Source: Thalassia testudinum (Eukaryota; Streptophyta; Magnoliopsida; Alismatales; Hydrocharitaceae). From it: 64,000 nt of DNA. Below the pieces are notes generated by a model that was not told the DNA's origin, searched no databases, and saw nothing but the letters and a program-made list of their open reading frames with translations. Shown here piece by piece: positions 48,979 through 60,800 of this stretch (positions are counted from its first letter, which is position 1; each line of letters begins with the position of its first letter). Location: positions 34,462,501 through 34,526,500 of the forward strand of contig JAZHRO010000026.1 in assembly GCA_037157565.1 (NCBI GenBank). Reading direction: 5' to 3'. The position numbers and the translations under genes were made by a program.

Positions 48979-51900
48979 TGACGAGTCGATTTTCGCTTTC
49001 GAAGATAATGATTAAGATGATTTATCGTTGTATTTTAAAGTGGTGGAAAATCGACTAATCAAAGTATTGAATTGAAATTAACCACTCACAAGAGAGTGGG
49101 TCGCATCCACAGAGAGGCAATGGTCTATTAAAACCTGCAAAAGTCTTTCACAAAAGTTCACAATTGAAATCGCAAAAAATTGCTATCAAAACCACTCTCA
49201 AATTAGGCTTATAAGGTTCACATATGCTAACAAAGTAATTAAAGCAAAGAGGAGGGCTCTCCTTATAAAATGGTCAACATTATAATAATTTTTTTTAAAC
49301 TAAAAGGAAAGCTATCGTACTACAATAGCAATCCGGGAGAGCAATTTATTAATAATAAGAAATATAGAGAGGTCTACAAATTAGATCCCCATCTATGTAT
49401 GAGGGATCAGCACTCATTTACAATTTATACACAGCAAACTGGCCTCTCTTGAAAAAGTCTCTCATTCCTCACTCTCCACACGCACCAGAGAGTCATCGCC
49501 ATGCATAAATGTGGCTTCCCAGTTATCCCAAAACCATGCCATAAAGATTCCCATGATGGAAGAGGCTCATTGCACATTTTTCTCCAAATCGTGTCAGTGA
49601 CCAAACAAGAGGAAAATAAATGATTCAAACTGTCAATGTGCATCCCACAGAGATGGCATTCATGCAGAGCTACCCCCATCCTCTTATGCCTAAGGTCTCT
49701 AGTTATCAGACCATCCCTTCAACATAGACAGAGGAATATTTTTACCTTGAGAGGGACCTTCAATAGCCATAGTTTCTTATCAATATAATCACCTCCCATA
49801 CCACTGTTGGAACTCCTAATTTTTCCATAGGCTCTTTGCGTCGTATAGATGCCATCCCATGCATAAGTATCCTCCACACCGGGTCTTGGACAGCTGGTCT
49901 ATAGGTCTGAAATCAGGCGCTGTTGTTCTTCCCACAATCTGGTCCCCTCCCTACATGCCTCCGATCAGCCAGCTGCCAACATCTGCCAAATTCAAACCAA
50001 AGTTATTTACCACCCCATCCTTATTAGTAGAATCTGAGTAGACCCTTGGATAAGCCTCCTGTAGGGTGCCCAATGTCGTCCACTTCTCTTTCCAGAAACT
50101 AAAGTGTCTGCCATCTCCCAGAATCGACTGCAATAACTGCCAATTATCTCTGATAGCTTGATTTACAGATCGCCAAAATGGGGAGGGTTTGGAGGGGTAT
50201 AATCTGTTCAGAGCACTATTGGAGTAGCCATAGACATCATTAATAAGTTCAATCCATAACCTTTCCTCCCCATTTAGAATTTTGATAGCCCATTTAATCA
50301 ATAAGGCTTCATTAAACTCTTTAAGTGCTTTAATCCCCAGTCCACCTTCTTCCTTGGGGTGACACAGATGTGCCCATTTCAGTGGTTGCATGAACTTACC
50401 CTCATGTTGCGCACCTCTCCAAAAGAATTTCCTTCACATCAAATCCAACCGTTTCCATATGGATTTTGGAGCTTTGAAGATGGAAAAGTAGAAAATCGGA
50501 ATGGAAGTGATAACAGAATTTAACAAGATTAACCTTCCACCCTTAGATAGGAACTTATTGTTCCATCCTTCCAGCTTAATAGAAATCTTGTCAAAGAGGG
50601 CATTCCAATCACTCTTCCGTAGCTTTGAATCCTCAGTGGCAATCCCAAATATCTGATTTGCAGATTGGACAGAGGAGTTCCCAACGTGGCTGATAGTGCA
50701 TGTTGCTTCTGCTCATTCATGCCAAAACATATCAGGGTGGATTTCTCCCTGTTTAATCTCAGGCCAGACAGATCCCCAAAGATGTTCACCATATGTCCTA
50801 ATGCTTAGGCTGCAGCAGTTGTCCCCTTAACAAAGAATACTGTATCGTCTGCGTATTGAATTATAGGGGCCATAGCTCTTCTGTTAGACAATGAGTATCC
50901 TTTGATGACACCAGCCTCAGCTAGCTTACAAGCATATCTACCCAATCCATCCACAGCAAGGTTGAAGACCAGCGGGGCTAATGGCCATCCTTGCCTAACA
51001 CCACATTGTGGCTGAATCCATGCCCCACATGGTTTGCCAATAATCAAAGGAGAAAAAGAAGAGGTTGTGATATAGCACTTCATCCATTGGATCCATAATG
51101 ACGGGAACCCTCTTCTCTTAAAGACCTCCCAGAGATACGGCCATGAGATAGAGTCATAAGCCTTCCGGAAATCAACTTTCCACATAAAAGCTTTACATTT
51201 CCTTCTGTGCCACCCACACACCATCTCCTGAGCCATAATAAACGATTCCTGCAAAGATCTATTAGGGAGGAATGCTGATTGGGTAAGATGAATCAGATTT
51301 TGCAAGATTGACCTTAACCTATTTGCCTGTATTTTGCTCACCACCAAATAAATTGAGTTTGAGAGTGAAATAGGCCTAAAATCAGAGAAACTCTCTGCCC
51401 TTGGACCTTTGGTAGCAGAAAAAGAAAGGACCGTTGGATCTTATCAAAGCCCAAATTCCCTCTCTCAAATTCCTTGATGACCTCCTTCACCTCCTTGCCG
51501 ACCAAGCTCCACAACTCCTTATAAAAGAAGACTTGGATGCCATCAGGTCCAAGGGAGCCCTCACTGTTTAGCTCTTTTATGGCATCCATAGTTTCTTTCT
51601 TAGTTATGGTATCCATCAATCTAGAAGCCTGTTCCTCAGAAAGTTTAGGTGCATCACTCACCGTCATCCTCCACATACCTCTAGCTGCAGCCCGCGAAGC
51701 ATCCCTGTAGTATCTGATGGCTTCCAATCTAATCTCTTGCATAGAGGAGATTCTTTGACCATTCTTGACTATGGAAGAGATTATGTTCGTCCTTCTGCGA
51801 GAGCTGGCTGCGAGGTGAAAATATTTAGTGTTGGCATCACCCTCCTTCAGCCAAAGTTGTCTTGATCTCTCCCTCCAATCCATCTCCTGTTTCAAATCTT

Positions 51901-52555
51901 CCTCCGCCACCACTCCTTGCCACATTCTTCTATCAGCAAGTTCTTGGTTAGACAGAGGTCCTACTGTCTCCTTTATATCCAATCCCTTAATCTTCTCCAA
52001 AGCCTCCAAACATCTTTGTTGTCTCAATGTAGATATCATAGCCCCATATTCTTTAAGCATTTTATGCAAATCAGCCAGTTTAGAAGCAAACTTGACAGTA
52101 GCTGATCCTTCCACTCATTTGGCCCTCCACCACATCTCAATCATCTCAACAAAACCCAGTTCACACTTCCATGACCTTTTAAATTTGAAATAAGAGCCAG
52201 CCTGAATTTGTTCCCCACTATCCCAAACCAGGGGCTGTGATCTGAAAAAGGGCGTTCCAGCCTAGAAACTGTTGATAAATGGTGCATTTCAAGGAGATTG
52301 GCATTTCCAAAAAATCTGTCAATCTTTGACATAAGGTCACTACCATTTCTCTAAGTAAACTCAGCACCAGAAGATGGGTATTCACTTAAACGCAGATTTT
52401 GGACCAACAATTGGAATCCAAGTGATGCACTATCCACTACACCATTTAGCCTGTCTCTTTCTGTTAACACAGTTAAAATCCCTCCCCACCAACCAAGCAG
52501 CCCCTTGTATAAGTTCTGCAGTTGCAACCCAGTCATCCCATAATTCCTGCCTCAT

Positions 52556-55373
52556 TGAAATCGTCGGTCTCAACCGGGTTTGAGGGTTTTGGTTTTGTTA
52601 TAACGTTGTAGTAAAGCCGGTTATTACCAACATTTCAAATATAAATTTTTTACTCGGAAAATGAAAGAGTTCCCGAGGTCGAACTCAGGGAGCAAGTCGT
52701 ATTCTAGAGATATACATGTTTCTTTTACAAAAAGAGAGAGAGAGGGAAAGAATTTGTTGTTTTCTCTTTGTTCTGCAGAGGGGATGCTCTTCTTTCTCTC
52801 TTTCTTTAGATCTCCTTCTCTCTCTGTTCTGCAGAGGTGATGTTCTTCTTTCTTCAGAGCTTCTTGTTCTTCTTCTTCGTTCTGCAGAGGTGATGCTCCT
52901 CTTCAGATCTCTTTGTTCTTCTTCCTTGGTTTCTGCCTTGACCTCTCTTCTTCTTCTTTATGGCTGCAGAGCTTCTGCCTTCAGCTACTAAGTCTTCCTT
53001 TCTTCTTCTTCTTCTGCTTTGGCCGTTGCTCTTCTTTTCTTTCTTTCTTCAGCCTGCCTTCTTTCCTGCTCTGGCTGCTGACCTTCCGTCGTCTGACCCG
53101 GTGCTTCGACGACTTAACCAGGCATTTGCTACAGTGCAGCTCCTTCTTCGCCTGCACTCCTTCTTCCGCGGGTCTTCTTCTTCGCCTGCACACTTCAGAG
53201 TTTCTTGTCAGAAGCAAAACCTACTCTACCCTCACCCCCCCGCGTCTCTCTTTCTCTCTGAAACCACTCTTCGGAAAGCTCTCCCAGAGCTACCGGGTAA
53301 TCGGGTTCGGGTCAGGCCCGGGTCCAGGCCCACCGGCGTGCGTGGTGGGCGAGGAGTGCAGGTCAGTCGAGTCGGGTCGGGTCGGTTCGGGTCAGGTCCG
53401 CGGGGCGTGAGCGCGGACGAGATCGGGTAACCGGGCGGGTGAAGGGGACCTCACCCCGTGTACTGAGGCAGTAAGGCTACTGCACTTTTGCATCTTATGT
53501 CGCTGCGGCTCTTCAGGCGTTTCCGAGGTGGGACTAAACGGCCCACCTCAATTGCGCGCCCGCAGCGGGGAATTCAGCAGGAGATGGCAGCGTCACGCGG
53601 AGTTTTCTTCCTCGGCTGCGAACCTGGTGTTTTGCCAAAACTCCTCGCAAGGCCTGGGAGTGAATCTGGGCTTGGCGCTGAGTGTGGCGCGCCTGTAGCT
53701 GCAGGCGGAAGCAGGTCCTCCTGCGCGTCAATGGCGGCGGAAGTCGGGTGGCCTGTCCACAAGAAAACGGCCTCTCGGCCTAATCAGAGAGTGCCAGGAG
53801 CTTCGCCAGGGTGCGGCGAAGCTCGTGTGGGTGGTGGCGAGGCGCGGGGCGGCGTGCGAGGGCTGCCCTAGGTCGGACTGTGGGTCGGAGGATGGGTCTG
53901 TTCGGTGGAGTTGCAGAGGGTGATGTGGGGGAAGTGGTAGGGCGGAGATTGATCAGGGTGAGGAGGCGGAGGTCCTGCGGTGGTTGGCGAGCCGTGTGGG
54001 TCGCTGAGGTGATGGGAGCGGCTCGCCGGAGGGTGGTCGGAGACGAAGGGGGTGAAGGTGGTCAGGGTCGGTCGAGGGCTTAATTGACTAAATTGAAAGC
54101 GGGGAAAGAAAGAGGAGAAGAAGGGGAGTAACTCTAGCTTACTTGCAGGGACGAAAGGGGAGGAACAGGGCGACAGTTGTATCGACTGTCGCCGGAGAAG
54201 ACGATGCCCAGTGGGGGGAGGACGGCGGTGACGACGGGGCAGAAACAGCGCGCGCCGGTATTGCGCAACGCGGGAAGAGCAGGGGAAGAAGTCTCTGCTG
54301 CTGGTATTGCGGCAGAGCGAAGAGGAGGAGGAGGAAGAACCGCCGGAGCTGGTGGGCGTCTGCCGGAGTGAGAAGAGAGGAAAGTTGGGGGTTTTCTCCG
54401 TCAGATCCAGGCTGCCCTGGTCGGTGGAGCAGCGGGGGGTATTTATAGGGATGAAACAGGGAGGAAGGCGGAGGGAGACGACGTGTCTCCCTCGCCGGAG
54501 AATGGTCGGAAACACGAACCCATACCGTCCGTGCGTTCGCACGGCCGGTATGGTGGGCTACAATGACCAGGGGGGTGCCCCTGCGACGGCTGACGACGCA
54601 GGGCACCCCCGGTTTACTTGCCAGGTCCCCCACCTCACCCTGCGCGGCGCCATGCTCCGCGCAAGGTCGCCGGAGCATGGTGCTGGCAGGGTTTTGCAGG
54701 AGGGACCTGGTTGCAAAGAACGAAGGAGAGTTAGGGGCCAAAATGCGAGGGTTCAAAAGTTGAGGGCCAAAGAGTAAATATATGAGGACCAAAGTGTAAA
54801 GTCGGTCAAGGAGGTTTCTTCTTAGGCTCAAGTTTTTATACATGACTAATTAGGACCTAAGGAATCTGATGGTGAATTTCATTTCCATATTAAACCTTGT
54901 TTGACCGGTCAATTTGCGCAAAAACCCAAATTAAGTTATTAATTGGGCATGGTTCTCAATGTAGGTCAAAATGGGTTCTAAAGGCCAAATTGAAGGTTCT
55001 AAACCCTAGAGATTATTTTTCTATGAATTTTAGAGGGTTTATTCTATTTTTACTTTGCCTCGAACCTTGTGAATTGGAGTGGGTTGTTTTAGGGTTACAG
55101 ATTATCATTTGGTTTCTTGGAGGTGCTGTAGCCCTTGCTAGATCATTTCATCCCACTTTTATTCTTATTAAGCTGCTTTGACCTATGTTTGGGCCCTGAA
55201 TTACCCTGTATGCAGATTATACTGGTAAAATTGCACTTTTACCCCTTATGACTTATTTTCTTCTCAAACTCAGAATTCTCTGAGTTAAGCCTTTCCTTGA
55301 GTTATGTAGGAGCTTTTATCCTTTGTATTGGGTCAAAATGAGCTAGTTATGGCTCATGATGAGGTTCTCATCA
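52556..55373 (-). mobile_element. Solo LTR, family 2 copy 3 (2818 bp)
   Basis: Exact duplications CTCAT flank it (52551-52555 and 55374-55378) and it interrupts the LINE-2 endonuclease. On the minus strand it starts TGATGAGAACCTCATCA and matches copies 1 and 2 over the first several hundred bases, then ends about 20 bp beyond the point where they stop. The centre (53280-54760) is strikingly GC- and CpG-rich compared with the rest of the window. Frames of up to 234 codons on both strands there show no known domain. A USE/TATA-like pair lies at 53493-53534. Confidence 0.9.
53493..53534 (-). promoter_or_regulatory. USE-like motif and TATA-like box in copy 3
   Basis: On the minus strand, TCCCACCTCG (53525-53534) is followed after 26 nt by ATAAGA (53493-53498). 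The downstream block (CCTTACTGCCTCAGTACAC, then GGGGTGAGGTCCC) parallels that in copy 2 (GGGGTGAGGTCCC at 38876-38888). Confidence 0.5.
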
Positions 55374-55758
55374 CTCATTGATGCAAGACATGGCCCATAT
55401 ACGCTAGTAATGAAATACACATCTTCCCCCTGACATCTTTTGAACTTACATGTCACCAAATGCTGGGCTTTATGCACCTCCAGCATCTGAAGAGAAGCCT
55501 TTCTCCACCAAAGAGTGATCCCACCTGATGTACCTTGTACATTGATAGACACACATTCAGTCATCCCCACATTCTTTAAGTCAGTCCAGGCCCTATCCCC
55601 TTCATTCTCAATGTGTGTTTCTTGAATTATGGCACAATCAACCTCCCACTCTCTCAGATACCTTGAGAGGGAAGCCCTCCAGCTCTTGTCGCGCAACCCA
55701 CGCACATTCCATGTGAGGACTCTCATCGTCCTCCAAGGGAATCCCCCCTATTTGCATC

Positions 55759-57135
55759 CTAGGCCCTACCCACCTTCATAATAGCAGCCACCGAGTTTTC
55801 ATCATTTTTCACAGCCTTGGTCGGTTTTCTTTGTCTAAGTTTATAAGGAGATCTACCCACACCTCCTTTGGTATTTGTCACAGCTCCAAATTTCAAACCT
55901 TCCATTGCATTTGACTTGGATTGGGGTTGCCTAGAAGTATTTGAAATCTCTTGCAGGATCCTCTCTTCCGCTACATCTAACAAAGGTTGAGTTGCTGCCC
56001 CATCCTCCACCATAGTGGGTTCCACTAGCGCCAACTCCATTGCTTCCTCCTTCTCCCCAAGATGGTGATGATCCTTACGCTTCTTGGGCATAGGTACCTC
56101 ATCAGGGGTCATCCTACCCATCTGCTACCCTGCATTCACACCAGTCACCTCCGCATAAGATGGCTTATCTTGACAATTCTCCCCCTCACTATCGCCCATT
56201 CTGAAGCTTATTGCCAGAAGCCAGGAGCTCCCCCCACATCGGAGAATTATCCGTTCTGGGACAAAACCTGCTTTGAAGGCATCCACCAAGACACTCATAA
56301 CCCGCCCATCTCCCTCCATTAAACCAACCTCCGCATCTTCAGCTAGAGTAGCAAATCCTGCAACCATGGTCGCCACCACCTCTTTCGATCTCATATGTAA
56401 AGGCAGACCCCTGATTCCTAGCCTTCCTGATCTAGAACCTGTTCTTTGGGGCAGTCGTTCTGGCAAGGATCCATCAAAAGGAGAGACCAGTCTCCAAATA
56501 CCCATTAATCCATTAACAGAACTTCATCGAAAATGCAGACGTTCAACATCAATCATCCCCAAATCAAAATGCACAAACTGCATGGGGGAGAGGAACGCAA
56601 CCTTCGAATCATCAGTCGACAGAGATAGAGACCTTACCATCTGATGAATATTGTCCAAGGAGGGAGTGCCGATCATCACCTCTCCTACCAGAGTCCCCTG
56701 CAGCACCAGTTCAGCGATTTTGATTTCTTCCGTCATGGGTACCTCAACATCAACCGTATGACCCCCATAGGTAGGAGGAGGCGGCGATGGTGGCCTCCTA
56801 AAGTTTGCTACCCCTAGATGCAGTTTGAACTCGTCCCTTTCCTGCCCTCTAATGGTCACACAGGCATCCCGCTTGTGGCCATGTCCTCCACACGCAAGGC
56901 ATACGATTGGATGACGGCAAACCACCGCCATGTGCCCTTGGCGTCGACATCCAAAGCACAAAACCTCGTTGTCACCCCAATGCCTCCCCCTGCTTGCACT
57001 CCCCATACTCGCTCCCCATCTTCCAGCATCCCCGGCTCCTCTTCTTTCCTTCCGTCTCCAAGCCTTAGACCTCCAGGTCATCCAGCCTTCACCATCACGA
57101 TTCGTCCCTCCATTCGCCCTAGGGTCGCCCGCCAT
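55759..57135 (-). pseudogene. LINE-2 ORF1, zinc-knuckle protein, two premature stops
   Basis: One frame of 459 codons from ATG 57135 (MAGDPRANGG) is broken only by a TGA at 56524-56526 and a TAG at about 56122-56124. Two CCHC knuckles (CFGCRRQGHMAVVC, CLACGGHGHKRDAC; roughly residues 60-95) come near the N-terminus. A central domain follows (FDLGMIDVERLHFR, GIWRLVSPFDGSLPERLPQR, GIRGLPLHMRSKEVVATM), then a basic tail with GRSPYKLRQRKPTK. The central part resembles the DUF4283-type region of plant L1 ORF1 proteins, although there the knuckles usually come after it. Likely role is binding element RNA. It ends 33 bp before the ORF2 start. Confidence 0.88.
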
Positions 57136-57875
57136 TCCCCAATTCCATCTCTAGGGCTCGCCAACATTATAATAATAATAACCAAAATCCATGAATTTCA
57201 AAATGGCACAGCAATGTAAAATTTAATTGAATGCGAAACAGGGGAAGTTGTTTCTCTTGACCTTGCGCGTGGAGGAAGGGATGGCCGGAGGTGAGGCTGC
57301 AGCCGGAGGTTGAGTGGGCCAAGCCGCTTCCAATGGTGGCAGTCTCGTGGCCAACAGTGGCTGGAGGCGGCAGTTGGAGCAAATGAAGCTGAGCGGCGGC
57401 GGTGGCTAATTGTCGTTGCTTCTGTGAGCGGAGTGGAGCTGCTGAAGGGCCGCACGTAGGCCGAGGACGTGCGGGCGCGTGGGGGCCATGCGGGTGTGCG
57501 TGGGTAAGCTGTTGGAGGCGTGCGGCCACAGGTGTTGCTGTTGCGGGCGTGGCGGAGGTGTTGCTGCTGTGGGCGTGGCTGAGGCGTAGCGAAGGGGCAC
57601 ACATGGTGCTGGGCGGTGTGTGCGGTAAGGGCTCGTGGCGCGATCTGGAGGTGAGTAGGGTTGCTGGAGGTGTGTGGTTGAGGAGCTGGTGGCGCACAGA
57701 AGCTGCGGGTGTGGTTGAGGTGGAAGATGGGTTCCTTGCTGCAGTTGCACAAAGGAGAAGGGTGTAGGGGCTCTGGATGTTCGGGAAAATTCTCAGACGT
57801 CTCAAATGAGCAGGATGGTGGACAGTGGTGGAGATTAGTGGAGGCTGGTGATGGTTCCATTGTTACGATGAGTAT

Positions 57876-60800
57876 TGATGGTTATGATCCTTGTTATTGA
57901 TATAATGAATTGATGTTGCTGTAGTAAATGTAGGAAATACAAACTATCATTATAACCATTTTTATTTAATTAATAAATTTTTACTGATTTATTACAGGTT
58001 ATTTACTGGGAGGCAGTTATTGATTTACATCACTCTATAGATTCAAAATTATTCTTTAATTTCAAAAACGATCAATTTTATATACAATCACTAATGAATG
58101 AATGAATCTATAAAGAATGAATTACAATTTCCATGATGTACCAAAAAGTCAACAAAAGTGCTTTCAAAAATCTACTTATAAACAAACATCAAATGATACA
58201 TAAATATGTTCTATACTATCTATTTATAAGTTATATTACTAATACTTACATAAACATACATTACTAACTCATATTACATATCATACTAACTGAACTTACT
58301 ATATTGACATATACAGTAACACATACAATAGCTATAGCGACAGACACAAGCGTCGCTGTACCCTAAAAGAACTAAATACAAACTAAAAGAGGGAAACCAA
58401 GGCCTATAGGAACAGTTATTTTGCCTATAGTGACACTTTATTTTGTTAGTAAAGGTCTGAAGTTATATATAGAAATAAATAACTATACTACGTGTATATA
58501 TATATATTATAGTTATCTTGTACAGCTTTATTTATACATGTTTCCAATCTATATATACTTTATACTTATAAGTATCTGTACTCTCTCTCTCTCTCTTTAC
58601 TTCTCCTCTGCCTTTCTTCTACTTCTTAATTTTATTCGCCTTCAGTTCTCAGTGGCACTTAAGAGTTAAATACTTAGGTGATTAGTCAATGTCATTACAA
58701 CTCTTAATTAATCAAAATTTTGTTTAATTTGCGGGCATGCTTTTCGAGGGATACACAGCACCCAAAGGGTGGGACCAGACCTCTACTAAGTGCGCCCTAA
58801 TTTCTCATTAGGCCGCTTAATTACGTATTTATGTTCAGCTCAGTGGGAGTAACAGCCCGCACACACCCGGGCCCCCGGCCCCCACACATCTCATATGTTC
58901 AGTATGCTCAAAGGTAAGATAGGCATTCGGTTGTTCGGGCACCTGGCGCCCGTGACGACTGAATGGCCTATTTAACAAATTCCATTTAAAGAGCTACACG
59001 CACTCGCCCGCCCACAACGTGGGACTATCTGGGCGCAAGCGTAGCGTAGAAGTTTCAAGCGGCAGTGCATCAATTACGATTTTGGCCCTCAATTCGAGGG
59101 CCATAATTTATTAGTTATTAAAAATAAATTATGTGAAAATAAAGTATTTACATAGTATTATACAATTATATAATTTCTCTGGAATTTCAATTATATTTAC
59201 TATATAAATAAATTATCTAAAGTATACAGTTTATACATACTTATTTTTAGGTTTTGTTTCTTAATTACGTATAAATTAGTTATTATATGGTCTAATTGAC
59301 ATATTACATTAGTAATGTACATATTAAAGTATTTAATACATATTTTTATTGTATTTTACAACATTTAATTGGATTTATTTACATTTAAATATCCATTTTC
59401 AGGTTATTATACATGTAAATTAGGTATAAATAGTATAATACGATATAAATATATTTAAATTAGTTTACATTACTTAAAATATTATAATACAAATGTACAG
59501 TATAACTTACCTCATATATAACTTAATTTACTAATTTATTTTGATTTAACTTAATAACTTAGGTAATAACTTAATAAATTTGGTATTTATTCTATGTACA
59601 TGGTTAAATTATGATACAAGGTTTCTAATATACATAATAAATATATAGATATATAGATACAATATAAATAACAATTACATTTACATACAGAGTTTTATAA
59701 ATTTATTTAAGTTATAGTGCTTATAAGTCAATATAAATAATAAATAGTTATATAGTTAAGTTATATATAGTTTATATACTTTTAAATATGTAATTTACAG
59801 CATACAACATATATATAAGTTATTTACACCTATTATACATCTATTTTACATTATATACATATATACTTACTATATAGCTTATATTTACATGTATGTACAT
59901 AATATACAAGGTATTTTTGGGTATTTTTTGGGGTTTTTCTACTTTTTATGGTTTTTATATATTTTGTAGAGGTAGGGGAAGAGAGAGAAAGAGAGAGATA
60001 AGAAAAATAGACTGTTTTTATGTTTTTGTGTTAAGGAATTTTTTATTGAGTTTTAAAGTAGATTGAACCGTTGGCTGATATTTCTACCAAGCTGGGGGTT
60101 CAGAATACCATGAAATTTTGCAAATGTGTAGAGAATTGGTTGATCCTACACACTACACCTTTATTTTATTTTTCTAATTATTTTTTTATAGTATTTTTAT
60201 TTATATACAAGTTGAGCACAATCTAGACCTAAGAAGGATTTTTAATGAGAACCTAAGGCCTAGAAAGTAATTCTAAGTGCTGAACATACAGTTAAAACAT
60301 TCAGATATAAGCATTAAGACATAAAGAAGATGTTCATGCACTCAAACATGGTTTTCAATGAGTTTTGACATTAATTTTCACCAAGTGGATAGTTAGGCAT
60401 AATTTTAGCTAACAGAAGAGATTTAAATAAAATAACAAGCAATTCATACACAGTTATAAAATCTACAACGGTACAGGAATGCTTGTATACAGTCTACACA
60501 ACATTACATACATATCAGCTATTCTAAATACTTAAACATAAGCCTATAGTCCCTTTAATCCAAATCATCCAGCAGGCAGCAAGTGCAGCAGTGATGCTGC
60601 TAACTGAACTCCAACAGAACAGCAGTAGTAACTGCAACAATAGCTCAAGGATTTCTAGACGTCCTTATTGTAAATCAGACGACTTAACATAATCAGGTCC
60701 ATACTGCAGCAGGTCCAGGCCTCCAATTCAGCAGACTGATTTCCTGATTCATTACATTTATATCCCAGATCAGACTTGAAAAAGTCTGATCAGAGATACA

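Larger units (their letters stand above)
49425..55726 (-). pseudogene. LINE-2 ORF2, split by a solo LTR
   Basis: ATG at 55726 gives MRVLTWNVRGLRDKSWRASL, then QETHIENEGD and SVYGPCLASMSD (endonuclease) up to the LTR at 55373. It resumes at 52550 with LVQNLRLSEYP, SKIDRFFGN and SDHSPW. RT follows: SLGPDGIQVFF (51540-51570), QSAFLPNRSLQ, KVDFRKAYDSISW, GVRQGWPLAPLVFN (usual Cys changed to Trp), QYADDTVFF (50844-50855) and RYLGLPLRI. The zf-RVT tail lies at 49425-49679 (CHLCGMHIDSLNHLF). Several frameshifts separate pieces of 180-258 codons; the catalytic YADD is intact. Confidence 0.92.
49290..57161 (-). mobile_element. LINE-2: L1-type element with intact target duplication
   Basis: The 15-bp duplication CAACATTATAATAAT flanks the element at 49275-49289 and 57162-57176. 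A T run at 49290-49296 is the short poly(A) tail. ORF1 begins 27 bp inside the 5' end and ORF2 follows, so the element looks full length (about 5.05 kb without the solo LTR at 52556-55373). It is closely related in layout and motifs to LINE-1. Confidence 0.93.

Noticed and set aside
53868..54843. Overlapping frames of 224 and 234 codons on the minus strand and 156 codons on the plus strand
   Set aside because: They fall in a GC-rich solo-LTR centre where stops are rare by composition, and several frames are open at once.
57167..57860. Long frames on both strands (up to 220 codons)
   Set aside because: GC-rich low-complexity part of an LTR-like block; Pro/Thr/His-rich translations without a recognisable domain.
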